This document shows positions 45,219 through 53,110 of a stretch of 64,000 bases of DNA, piece after piece; position 1 is the first letter of the stretch, and the number at the start of each line of letters is the position of its first letter. Source of the DNA: Metabacillus bambusae. GTDB lineage: Bacteria > Bacillota > Bacilli > Bacillales > Bacillaceae. The stretch spans positions 401,157 through 465,156 of the forward strand of contig NZ_JAGDEL010000002.1 in assembly GCF_017497975.1 (NCBI RefSeq). Reading direction: 5' to 3'. A program made the position numbers and the translations under genes. The notes beneath the pieces are model-generated. The model did no database searches. It worked only from the letters and a program-made list of their open reading frames with translations, and was not told the DNA's origin.

Positions 45219-45228
45219 TTACCGATAA
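45219..45228. promoter_or_regulatory. TTACCGATAA motif upstream of the epimerase-GH130 operon
   Basis: Nearly palindromic (TTAYCGRTAA), 26 bases before the TTG start; related motifs precede the importer gene. Likely a LacI operator. Confidence 0.45.
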
Positions 45229-45355
45229 CTTAATTATTATGTTACTTTGTAACTTGATATTTGTCAATTAGATATAAAGCGTTTTCAATATTAAATACTT
45301 CATGACCACAGTAGCTAATAGGTAGTCTTTTAAACTATATTTTTTTAAATAAGAA

Positions 45356-45415
45356 GGCTCTGTTAAACTCGGTTGTTGATTTTCGCTGCAATCAACAGTG
45401 GGATTTAACAGAGCC
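45356..45415. repeat. Minimal copy of dispersed repeat family B
   Basis: A 60-base version with both ends: GGCTCTGTTAAACTCGG on the left and GGATTTAACAGAGCC on the right, TTGTTGATTTTCGC and AATCAACA inside, and the middle deleted. The paired ends form a hairpin. Confidence 0.8.
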
Positions 45416-45423
45416 AATAAAAA

Positions 45424-45462
45424 AAGAATTAACCCATTCTAACAATTTGAAGGTTAATTCTT
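45424..45462 (-). terminator. Terminator of the alkC-like gene
   Basis: AGAATTAACC and GGTTAATTCT stem; on the minus strand it is followed by TTTTTTTATTGG. Confidence 0.75.
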
Positions 45463-45538
45463 TCTTTATAAACTTATTATTTTATGTTCCTATTTGTTTT
45501 TTACTTAATTTTGTATTTTATAATAGCATGAGCTTACC

Positions 45539-46621
45539 TCAAACCACTGTGAAATATTCGCTCGCCTTTGTTTCCCCATTCACCACAATGGAGATCTTAT
45601 GTTTTCCTGGATAATGTTTTCGTGTTGTTAAATCTTTAAATGAATGTTTCTTAGTATAAACCCTTTTTTCATCAGGGTTAATCACATTCTCAGCGATTTT
45701 AAATAACTTCGTTGAATGTTTTCCATTAGCCTTTACGAAATCAAGTGCGTATTCCACTCTGATCTTAGTAAGCTTTTCATCTGATGAAATAAGCTGAAAT
45801 GAGAAAGATAACGCATCACCAATCGTTAGTTTATCTGTCACAGTTAACTCTTCTACAATTAGATTAGGGTTAATACCAAAACCAAACAATTCTAGGGCTT
45901 GTTGATCTCCCTTTTTCATTAAGGTTCTTATTCCTCTTTTGATTATCCAGTTCGTATCATTGTTGTCGCCATACCATTTTTTAGCGATTGCGAGTACAAT
46001 CTCTGGGTGGTCCTTTGAAATGTCATTTAAATTGTTTGCTACACTTTTTCGAACATATAAAGATGGATCCTCTTTTAAATTCTCTAAGATTGGAAAAATT
46101 GGAGTTGGATCTTTTTTGAGGCTTGTTAGTGCAATTCCCCATGGTAACCGAGGTCTAGAGCCTTCACTTGCTAATCTTCTTACATGCTCATTCGGATGTT
46201 TGCTCCATTTTAAAAATTGCTCTATCATAAGTGATTGGTTTTTCATAACAAAAGGTCTTACTGCAAATTCAGAGGTCGAAAATTGCGTAAAGTATTCAAG
46301 AGCATCAATCGATTCATTCCAAAACTCAAGTCCATATACCTCTACATAATCTGGAAAGACAATGCCAGTTAATCCCCCTCTACAACGTGGAGCGACCTTT
46401 TTTAATAGCTCAAGTACTTCTACAAATTCCATAGCTAATGTTTTATGAAGACAATTCGTGATATGTCTTACTCGTTGCTTTAATGCTAATTCATTCCACA
46501 TATCATCATAAATTAGTGATTGAAATAAGCGAGAATCAAAATTTCGATATTCTGATTTAATTGAGGTTGAAAGTTCATTAATATAGTCTTGATCAAATAA
46601 ATTTCTTAATTCTTCTGCCAT
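45539..46621 (-). CDS. alkC: AlkC-like DNA alkylation repair glycosylase with Ig-like C-terminus
   Basis: HEAT-like-repeat DNA glycosylase of 360 residues that removes alkylated bases such as 3-methyladenine. The N-terminal two thirds are helical repeats with RHITNCLHKTLAMEF, the long FPDYVEVYGLEFWNESIDAL, RLASEGSRPRLPWGIAL and DPSLYVRKSVANNLNDISKD. The last ~95 residues (DKLTIGDALSFSFQLIS to YFTVV) look like an immunoglobulin-like beta domain, as in AlkC but not AlkD. The start ATG is behind AGAGGAGAAGG. It stands alone with its own terminator. Confidence 0.85.
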   Translation of the reverse strand: MAEELRNLFDQDYINELSTSIKSEYRNFDSRLFQSLIYDDMWNELALKQRVRHITNCLHKTLAMEFVEVLELLKKVAPRCRGGLTGIVFPDYVEVYGLEFWNESIDALEYFTQFSTSEFAVRPFVMKNQSLMIEQFLKWSKHPNEHVRRLASEGSRPRLPWGIALTSLKKDPTPIFPILENLKEDPSLYVRKSVANNLNDISKDHPEIVLAIAKKWYGDNNDTNWIIKRGIRTLMKKGDQQALELFGFGINPNLIVEELTVTDKLTIGDALSFSFQLISSDEKLTKIRVEYALDFVKANGKHSTKLFKIAENVINPDEKRVYTKKHSFKDLTTRKHYPGKHKISIVVNGETKASEYFTVV

Positions 46622-46726
46622 TTACCTTCTCCTCTGTCATTTATAGACTTTTAAATTTACCTTATAGTAAAAAACCTAAAGTAATGACTAACAATTAAAA
46701 CGCAAGTAGCCCACTATCATAGTAGG

Positions 46727-47101
46727 CTACTTATCATTATTATCAAAACGATCAATCTTTTCAACTACCTTCAACTCACCTGATTCATCATTTTCTACTA
46801 AATGTCTTAGCATTGAAATTTTGTTATCCCAAAATTGTTCATAGAAGGAAAGCCAGTGCTTCAATTCAAGCAAAGTATCTGGCTGCAGCTTGTACCTTAT
46901 TTCTCTTCCTACTTTTTCTACACTTAAGAGATTTGCTTCAGATAGAATTCGTAAATGCTTGGATACAGCCGTACGACTCATCGGGAAGTGCTTGCTTATT
47001 ACTGTCACAGGTAATTCCTGATTCGCGAGTAGCTTTAGCATTTTGCGGCGTGAAGGATCAGCAATCGCTTGAAAAACATCATATTTTTGAACGGCTGTCA
47101 T
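46727..47101 (-). CDS. ArsR family winged-helix repressor
   Basis: DNA-binding protein of 124 residues: FQAIADPSRRKMLKLL, then the recognition helix MSRTAVSKHLRIL and the wing EKVGREIRYKL (about residues 10-72). It lacks the cysteine metal site of ArsR/SmtB sensors, so the effector is not a classic metal site. Its first codon overlaps the stop of the SRPBCC gene (TAATG). This SRPBCC-ArsR pairing is common and normally self-regulated; the double dyad at 47554-47605 is the probable operator. Confidence 0.9.
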   Translation of the reverse strand: MTAVQKYDVFQAIADPSRRKMLKLLANQELPVTVISKHFPMSRTAVSKHLRILSEANLLSVEKVGREIRYKLQPDTLLELKHWLSFYEQFWDNKISMLRHLVENDESGELKVVEKIDRFDNNDK

Positions 47102-47532
47102 TATTCCTCAACTACTTTGCGAAGACGATCATTAACAATTCCTTCCCAACCATTGTTCATTCTATCTCTTATGACAGTATGTGTCTCACCAGCTGGTCCG
47201 ACCACTTCGTTTGGTGCCCCCCAGCCAGAATGGATAAGCGTAAATTCCGTTTTGCCATCTAATTCCTTTAACTCAAACGAAACCTGCCAGCCAAATACTC
47301 CCCACGTGAATGCAAGTCCATTTGGCGGATTCACTTCTAACACTTTACACGGTGATTTCTCATATGGTGAATGAAGTGTGAACTCATGCCCTTCCTTTGG
47401 CTCAAAATCATTCGGCATAAACCATTCAGCAATTCCCTCTGAAGTTGAAACTGCTTGCCATACCTTTTCAATTGATGCATTAAATACAGTCGTTTTTCGA
47501 ATCTCTGGTACTTTTTCTTGATTATTTGTCAT
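47101..47532 (-). CDS. SRPBCC/AHSA1-like protein
   Basis: Small hydrophobic-pocket protein of 143 residues of the START/AHSA1 group (also called CalC/YndB-like). Typical marks are the start ASIEKVWQAVSTSEGIAEWF, then MPNDFEPKEGHEF, the middle PPNGLAFTWGVF and the late HSGWGAPNE. It probably binds a lipid-like or aromatic ligand; no catalytic residues are evident. The start ATG is behind GGAGG. First gene of a two-gene operon with the ArsR repressor. Confidence 0.85.
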   Translation of the reverse strand: MTNNQEKVPEIRKTTVFNASIEKVWQAVSTSEGIAEWFMPNDFEPKEGHEFTLHSPYEKSPCKVLEVNPPNGLAFTWGVFGWQVSFELKELDGKTEFTLIHSGWGAPNEVVGPAGETHTVIRDRMNNGWEGIVNDRLRKVVEE

Positions 47533-47553
47533 GTTATTACCTCCATATCATTT

Positions 47554-47605
47554 ATGTAACCAAATGGTTTCCTATGGATAATAATACGAAACCATTTGGT
47601 TACAT
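47554..47605. promoter_or_regulatory. Paired operators for the ArsR repressor
   Basis: ATGTAACCAAATGGTTTC (47554-47571) is repeated as its exact reverse complement GAAACCATTTGGTTACAT (47588-47605), with 16 bases between. Each half carries its own near-dyad AACC-N4-GGTT. Located 22-73 bases upstream of the SRPBCC start. Confidence 0.75.
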
Positions 47606-47643
47606 GTCAATAAGAAATTTTAAATAGTTGCATTATAGAATGA

Positions 47644-48567
47644 TTACAATTGCTTTTCTAACCACTGAATAATATGATTTATTACTTCATTTCGATTTGT
47701 TTCATTCAGCATTTCATGACGTCCATCTTTATAAAACATATAATCTATATTTTTAATACCATGTTTTTTGTATTGTTGGATAACACCGATAACACCTTTT
47801 GTTTGATTACCGACTGGGTCATGCTCCCCACTGAAAAAGAAGAAGGGTAAATCCGTTTCAATTTTTTTGACTTCATCTTTTCGATGAATAGTTTCTAATC
47901 CTGAAAGTAAGTCATAATAAAAGCCAGTCGTAGCAATAAACCCACAATAAGGATCTTCTATATATTTTTGTACCTCGTTTCGATCTCTTGTCAGCCAATC
48001 ATAATCAGTTTCAATAGTAGAGAACTTCTTATTATACCCGCCAAAGGTTAGCTTGTTCATGAATGGACTCTCAGTTTGCTTACCCAATTTTTTAACTTGA
48101 GATTTTGCTAGTCTTTTGCCGATCTTTCCCATAAATCCTGGATCTCCACCTGTACCGGAGATGATCACTCCATTAACTCGTTTTTGAAAGCGCTGTACAA
48201 AACGTCGAACTAAAAATGATCCCATACTATGCCCCATTATAAAAACAGGTATATCTGGATACTCATTGTGAATGAAATCGTTTATTTCCCCTAGGTCCTC
48301 TACAGCACGTTCAAATCCATTATCATCAGCAAAAAAACCTAAAGTTCCGGTTTTTTCTCCTGTTTTTCCATGTCCGCGGTGATCATTTCCATAAACAAAA
48401 AAACCTGCTGAAACAAGTGAAATGGCAAATTCATGATAACGATTAATATGCTCTGCCATTCCATGTGATAATTGTAAGATCGCTCTTGGCTTAACATTTT
48501 CGTCATACCATTTAAACAAATAAACCTCATGGCCATCAGACATTGTTAACCACTTTTTCTGATTCAT
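47644..48567 (-). CDS. Alpha/beta hydrolase, lysophospholipase/monoacylglycerol lipase-like
   Basis: Cytoplasmic serine hydrolase of about 307 residues (Hydrolase_4 type). AILQLSHGMAEHINRY has the oxyanion-hole HG, GNDHRGHGKTG is the family motif, the nucleophile Ser is in IMGHSMGSFLVRRF, and the acid is in FFSGEHDPVGN, followed by the His in KDGRHEMLNE. I chose the ATG at 48567, nine bases from the AAGGGG, rather than the ATG that overlaps it. The substrate is probably a mono-acyl lipid; not proven. Confidence 0.88.
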   Translation of the reverse strand: MNQKKWLTMSDGHEVYLFKWYDENVKPRAILQLSHGMAEHINRYHEFAISLVSAGFFVYGNDHRGHGKTGEKTGTLGFFADDNGFERAVEDLGEINDFIHNEYPDIPVFIMGHSMGSFLVRRFVQRFQKRVNGVIISGTGGDPGFMGKIGKRLAKSQVKKLGKQTESPFMNKLTFGGYNKKFSTIETDYDWLTRDRNEVQKYIEDPYCGFIATTGFYYDLLSGLETIHRKDEVKKIETDLPFFFFSGEHDPVGNQTKGVIGVIQQYKKHGIKNIDYMFYKDGRHEMLNETNRNEVINHIIQWLEKQL

Positions 48568-48665
48568 ACTAAGCATCCCCTTTTCACCAGGTTCTTATCA
48601 ATTAAAGCAGCGTATATTTTTGTATTTGGAAGTTCTCTTTACTTTTAAAAATGGAGCGATAAGGA

Positions 48666-50327
48666 TTAAGTATCAGCTGGTGTCACAGCATCCTGTAATT
48701 CTTTTTCTAATTCAGCTTTATACTCTTGGGTCTGTTTATATGTCCAATCTAGTTTTTTAGCCATAAATGTGATTACTTCATCCTTCCATGTGTGGACCCA
48801 TTCAATATTGAAGAATAATGCACCGGTTCTGCGAATGAAAAAATCGACTGGTTTTATTGCCATCTCTTTTTCTATCGCATACATGAGCTGAGCATATACA
48901 ATACGTGATAGCTTTAATGTTCTCATATCATATTGTCTTCCATATTTAAAAAGTTCCTCAACATTAGACCCATATGTACGGGCTAAATAGTGACCTTCTT
49001 CTTGAGTAAAACCATATTGAACCGCATCTATTTCTTTGTTTGCAATAAATGATTGCAAACCTTTTGAACCACCTACTTTCCCACCTGAAATGCGGTATGA
49101 TTTCGTCTGAGATTTTTTAAACTTCAGTTTTGGGTTCTCCTTTTTGATGCGCTCAGAAACCAAATTTACTACCGCTTCAGCCATCTTTCGGTAGCCAGTT
49201 AATTTCCCGCCAGCAATTGTAATAAGTCCACTTTCCGCTTCCCATATTTCATCTTTACGGGATATGTCTGAAGGATCTTTTCCATCCTCATATATTAATG
49301 GGCGAACCCCAGCCCAACTTGATTCAACATCTTTCTCTGTTACATGTACCTTAGGAAACATAAACTGAATTGCATTTAATAGATAGTCTAGATCTGCTCT
49401 ACTCATTTTTGGATTCTCAACATTCTGATCAAAAAATGTATCGGTTGTCCCTACATATGCCTTCCCGTTACGTGGTACTGCAAAAACCATTCTACCATCT
49501 GGCGTATCAAAATAAATGGCCTGCCTAAGCGGAAAGACAGATTGATCAATAACGATGTGCACTCCTTTTGTTAAACGGAGCTGTTTATTATTTCTTGCAT
49601 AATCGTTTTTCCGAACATCATCAACCCAAGGTCCTGCTGCATTTACAACCTTTGTAGCCATAATCTTATATGTTCCGTTCGTGATCATGTCATTTATTTT
49701 ACAACCTACTACCTGATTATTTTCATAAATAAACTCGACTGCTTTTGCATAATTTACACAATGTGCACCTTTAGCCAACGCTGCCTTTAATACCTCAATC
49801 GTTAACCTCGCATCATCTGTCCGATATTCAACATAATATCCGCCGCCCTTAAGCCCTGCCTTTTTTAGCAATGGCTCTTTCTGTATTGTTTCCTCAGCAG
49901 ATAACATTGTACGACGTTCAGATTTTTTTACACCTGCTAGAAAATCATAGACACGCAAAGCAACGGATGTTGTAAGCCTTCCGAATGTCCCACCTTTATG
50001 CAAAGGAAGCAACATCCACTCAGGGGTTGTAACATGTGGCCCATTTTCATATACAATCTCGCGTTCTTTCCCTACTTCCGCAACCATGGCAACTTGTAAT
50101 TGCTTTAAATAGCGTAATCCACCATGAACAAGTTTAGTTGAGCGACTTGAAGTACCTGCTGCAAAGTCCTGCATTTCAACTAGGGCTACCTTCATCCCGC
50201 GAAGTACAGCATCTAATGCAATACCTGCACCTGTAATCCCTCCACCAATGATTAACAAATCGTATTGTTCATTTTCCATGATTTCAAGCTGTTTTTTTCG
50301 TGTGATGCTTGAAAATTGATTAGTCAT
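48666..50327 (-). CDS. glpD: Aerobic glycerol-3-phosphate dehydrogenase
   Basis: FAD enzyme of 553 residues at the membrane surface that oxidises glycerol-3-phosphate to dihydroxyacetone phosphate and feeds electrons to quinone. The N-terminal dinucleotide fold is [20 protein letters not shown]. Other marks are [40 protein letters not shown] and [16 protein letters not shown], with the helical C-terminal domain after residue 400 ([11 protein letters not shown]). The start ATG is behind AAGGGAGGG. The leader carries a terminator as in other GlpP-controlled glpD genes, and glpP lies upstream. glpF and glpK are not in the window. Confidence 0.95.
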   Translation of the reverse strand: MTNQFSSITRKKQLEIMENEQYDLLIIGGGITGAGIALDAVLRGMKVALVEMQDFAAGTSSRSTKLVHGGLRYLKQLQVAMVAEVGKEREIVYENGPHVTTPEWMLLPLHKGGTFGRLTTSVALRVYDFLAGVKKSERRTMLSAEETIQKEPLLKKAGLKGGGYYVEYRTDDARLTIEVLKAALAKGAHCVNYAKAVEFIYENNQVVGCKINDMITNGTYKIMATKVVNAAGPWVDDVRKNDYARNNKQLRLTKGVHIVIDQSVFPLRQAIYFDTPDGRMVFAVPRNGKAYVGTTDTFFDQNVENPKMSRADLDYLLNAIQFMFPKVHVTEKDVESSWAGVRPLIYEDGKDPSDISRKDEIWEAESGLITIAGGKLTGYRKMAEAVVNLVSERIKKENPKLKFKKSQTKSYRISGGKVGGSKGLQSFIANKEIDAVQYGFTQEEGHYLARTYGSNVEELFKYGRQYDMRTLKLSRIVYAQLMYAIEKEMAIKPVDFFIRRTGALFFNIEWVHTWKDEVITFMAKKLDWTYKQTQEYKAELEKELQDAVTPADT

Positions 50328-50377
50328 TTGTCGTCCCTCCCTTACATACTATGTGAAAGTTCCTTTCTACAAAAAAA

Positions 50378-50425
50378 GAGACCGGAACTATCATTATAAC
50401 AATCGCTATAATGTAGCATGGTCTC
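50378..50425 (-). terminator. glpD leader terminator (GlpP antitermination site)
   Basis: On the minus strand, GAGACC pairs with GGTCTC, with an inner CATTATAG...TATAATG stem, and is followed by TTTTTTTG, about 45-100 bases before glpD. Known glpD leaders end transcription here unless GlpP with glycerol-3-phosphate binds. Confidence 0.75.
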
Positions 50426-50545
50426 ATCAAGTCTCCTACCGGCATATTAATTTAACTAAATTATAACATCCCTTATCATTTCATAAAAGATAAAAGCGTA
50501 ACACAAAAATGGCTATGTTATGATCGCCACCAATTGTTTATTTAA

Positions 50546-50754
50546 GGCTCTTTTCTAGGGGATTCTTGCTTTTAAAACGAAAACTATTTAAGGTTGATTG
50601 GAGCGGATTGCGAGACTCCTGCGGGAGCAGCGGGACAGGTGAGACTCATTACGCCGAGGAGGCTCACTACCCGTCCCGCGGAAAGCGAGTCTCTCGCTGC
50701 AATCAACCACACCACACTACTTAGTAAATAGCAACAAAGTTTGCGAAAACAGCC
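50546..50754. repeat. Dispersed repeat family C, full-length copy
   Basis: A 209-base block from GGCTCTTTTCTAGGGG to GCGAAAACAGCC, ending exactly at the glpP stop codon. The interior contains GGTTGATTGGAGCGGATTGC, GACTCCTGCGGGAGCAGCG and GCGGAAAGCGAG with several self-complementary parts. Closely matched at 52798. Confidence 0.85.
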
Positions 50755-51306
50755 TTATTTAAAGTACTCCCAAAGCTCTCTTTTTGAAGTTGTTATTGCC
50801 TCAGCACCTGCTAACAGCGCGTCCTCAACCTCCTGAGTACTACGAATAAGACCCCCGGCAAAAATCTTAATGTTTGTTCTTTCCTTTACCTCTTTAATCA
50901 TCCACGGCATAGCACCTGGTAATACTTCAATGTAATCTGGCTTTGTTTTTTCAACTAAGCGATAACTTCTCTCAAGAGCATGTGAATCAATTAAAAACAT
51001 CCGTTGAATCGCAAGAACTCCTTTTTGCTTCGCTTTAATAATAACAGAGGATTTAGTTGAGATCAGTCCATATGGTTCATACTGCTGGCAGATATATTCT
51101 GTTGCATAATCATCATTTTTCAGCCCATGAATGAGATCAACATGGTAAATAATTTTTTTATTATATTGCTTTGCCAGCTTATGTATATTAATTAGTTGTG
51201 AAATGTGAGTTTCTAAGAACACACCGATCTCATAATTACTTTGTAAAAACTTTTCAAATTGCTTAATAGTAGAAAAAGCCGGTAATATTTTTTGCATAGT
51301 CTTCAC
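50755..51306 (-). CDS. glpP: Glycerol uptake operon antiterminator GlpP
   Basis: RNA-binding antiterminator of 183 residues (about 190 in B. subtilis). With glycerol-3-phosphate bound it lets RNA polymerase pass leader terminators of glp genes. Landmarks: VFLETHISQLINIHKLAKQY, KIIYHVDLIHGLKNDDYATE, YIEVLPGAMPWMIKE and IFAGGLIRSTQEVEDALLAG (about residues 145-170), which give a TIM-barrel with a phosphate-binding end. The start ATG is behind AAAGGTG. A family C repeat abuts its stop and separates it from glpD. Confidence 0.93.
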   Translation of the reverse strand: MKTMQKILPAFSTIKQFEKFLQSNYEIGVFLETHISQLINIHKLAKQYNKKIIYHVDLIHGLKNDDYATEYICQQYEPYGLISTKSSVIIKAKQKGVLAIQRMFLIDSHALERSYRLVEKTKPDYIEVLPGAMPWMIKEVKERTNIKIFAGGLIRSTQEVEDALLAGAEAITTSKRELWEYFK

Positions 51307-51358
51307 CTTTTCATTTAGCTAAATTACTAATCGCACCTTGCTGAATTGGGGAGTATTT

Positions 51359-51658
51359 TTAATGAGTATGGCTTCCTTTTGATGGATTTGTTATAACAAA
51401 TTCCTCTCGAGGTACATAAAAATACTGAATCCATACTCCATCTAAAAAACCATCCCGTTTATCAAGAAGAATGTCTATGTCTTTATCGGTTTTTACAATC
51501 TCATCGTTTTCTGTTGGTGTATCAAGCTTTAAATCATAGTGAGCATGGTCACCATGTTGCTGAGTAACAAACACTCGTATCATTTTCCCTTCAGCTTCCT
51601 CACTATTTAACATGTTTTTTAGGACCTTTGCCGCGTTTCGGTTGATTTTACATTTCAT
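51359..51658 (-). CDS. HesB/IscA-fold protein without the cluster cysteines (YneR-like)
   Basis: Small protein of 99 residues with the A-type Fe-S carrier fold: INRNAAKVLKNMLNSEEAEG, then MIRVFVTQQHGDHAHYDLKL and GVWIQYFYVPREEFVITNPS. True carriers use a Cys plus CxC; here the only Cys is near the N-terminus (MKCKI), so cluster binding in the usual way is unlikely. This fits YneR-type proteins of unknown function. I chose the ATG at 51658, behind GAGGAA. Downstream of an oxidoreductase gene on the same strand. Confidence 0.7.
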   Translation of the reverse strand: MKCKINRNAAKVLKNMLNSEEAEGKMIRVFVTQQHGDHAHYDLKLDTPTENDEIVKTDKDIDILLDKRDGFLDGVWIQYFYVPREEFVITNPSKGSHTH

Positions 51659-51701
51659 CTCTAGTTTCCTCACTTCTTTTGTAATTTTAAAAAAAAACTG
51701 A

Positions 51702-52712
51702 TTAATGCCCTTTAGAGAGAACTTCTTCAGCTATAAGTTGATAAGATTGATTTCTGTCTTCATAATTATGTACGATTGTGAGAATCATGATTTCATCTGT
51801 TTGGTATGAATTTTTTAAAGCAATAAGCTGCTGCTTCACTTCATATGGATTACCGATCAGCATCTTCTTTCTCATTTCCTTGATCATGTCTTTTTCATTG
51901 CAAGTAAAAGCATACTGTTCGGCTTCTTCTAGAGTTGGTATCCCTAACGTTCTTTCTCCTTTTGCTGTTTGGATTCTCCATAAAAAGCCGCTTAATGCTA
52001 ATTCTTCTGCTTTTTCTGTTGTTTCTGCACATATGACAGAGACTGCAATCAAAGTCTTTGGCTTTTCCAGCATTTCTTTTGTCTTGAAGTTATCAATGTA
52101 TGCTTTTACTAGATTTGTCCCTTCATTATCACTCATGAAATGTGCGTATGCATATGCTGTACCCATTTCTGCTGCAAGTAAGGCGCTTTTCTTACTTGTA
52201 CCAAGAATCCACGGATAAGGTGGCCGATTAGGAAGAGGAGATGCTGTTAATTTGGAAAACATATGATCTGACGGAAACTCATGATACATAAAATCCAGGA
52301 GTTCCTTTACAGATTCTGGATATCTCTTAATTTGTTCCAAAAAATTATCTGTTAATGCAATTGATGCTTCTGCAGAACCCCCTGGAGATCGACCAATTCC
52401 TATGTCAATTCGGTCTGGAAAAAGTGTTGCGAGCATGTTATGTAGTTCAGCAATTTTATAAGGCTTATAGTTTGGCAGCAATACAGCTCCAGAACCTAGA
52501 CGAATTGTTTCTGTTTTCGCTCCAATATAACTTAACATAATTTCAGGAGCCGAGCATGCAAGTCCGTCTATATCATGGTGCTCAGCAATCCAATAACGTG
52601 TGTATCCATATTTTTCACCAATTTGCGCTAGTTTAATCGAGGCCTCCAATGCCTCCTTAGCAGTTTTTCCAGATGAAATTGGCGATTGATCTAGAATACT
52701 TAATTTCATCAT
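51702..52712 (-). CDS. Luciferase-like (LLM class) flavin-dependent oxidoreductase
   Basis: FMN- or F420-type monooxygenase fold of about 336 residues, closest in pattern to the alkanal-type single-subunit group. It starts KLSILDQSPISSGKTAKEAL, followed by YTRYWIAEHHDIDGLACSAP, IRLGSGAVLLPNYKPYKIAE and DRIDIGIGRSPGGSAEA, all standard for the family (residues 5-130). Two adjacent ATGs are possible starts (52712 and 52709). In Bacillus the cofactor is probably FMN; the substrate is unknown. It lies 43 bases upstream of the HesB-like gene. Confidence 0.88.
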   Translation of the reverse strand: MMKLSILDQSPISSGKTAKEALEASIKLAQIGEKYGYTRYWIAEHHDIDGLACSAPEIMLSYIGAKTETIRLGSGAVLLPNYKPYKIAELHNMLATLFPDRIDIGIGRSPGGSAEASIALTDNFLEQIKRYPESVKELLDFMYHEFPSDHMFSKLTASPLPNRPPYPWILGTSKKSALLAAEMGTAYAYAHFMSDNEGTNLVKAYIDNFKTKEMLEKPKTLIAVSVICAETTEKAEELALSGFLWRIQTAKGERTLGIPTLEEAEQYAFTCNEKDMIKEMRKKMLIGNPYEVKQQLIALKNSYQTDEIMILTIVHNYEDRNQSYQLIAEEVLSKGH

Positions 52713-52797
52713 ACACAACTCTCACTTTCTCCCCTGTGAAATATTGAGTATCATATCACTAGCCATTCAGATTAACAAACAAGTTGCTTTTATGAAA

Positions 52798-53017
52798 GGC
52801 TCTTTTCTAAGAGATTGTTGCTCTTAAAATATAAACTAATTCAAGTTGATTGGAACGGATTGCGAGACTCCTGCGGGAGTAGCGGGACAGGTGAGACTCA
52901 TGCAGGCGTTTACGCCGAGGAGGCTCACCGCCCGCCCCGCGGAAAGCGAGCATCTCTCGCTGCAATCAACCACGCCGCAAAACTTGGTAAATAACAACAA
53001 AGTTTGCGAAAACAGCC
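52798..53017. repeat. Dispersed repeat family C, full-length copy 2
   Basis: A 220-base block from GGCTCTTTTCTAAGAG to GCGAAAACAGCC. It shares GACTCCTGCGGGAGTAGCG, AGGCTCACCGCCCGCCCCGC and GGAAAGCGAGCATCTCTCGC with the copy at 50546. It occupies most of the gap between the oxidoreductase and the PAS-GGDEF-EAL gene. Confidence 0.85.
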
Positions 53018-53077
53018 TTTATGAAAAAAACGAAAAAACCTTTAATTATAAGAATTTTGTAGGGACAACATAAAAAA

Positions 53078-53104
53078 GGCTGACTTAATAAGAAAGTGTC
53101 AGCC
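53078..53104 (-). terminator. Terminator of the PAS-GGDEF-EAL gene
   Basis: Minus strand GGCTGAC and GTCAGCC stem with 13-base loop, followed by TTTTTTATG. Confidence 0.8.
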
Positions 53105-53110
53105 AAATTG

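Noticed and set aside
36729..53017. Insertion sequences
   Set aside because: The repeats are at most about 220 bases and contain no transposase reading frame; they are listed as dispersed repeats only.
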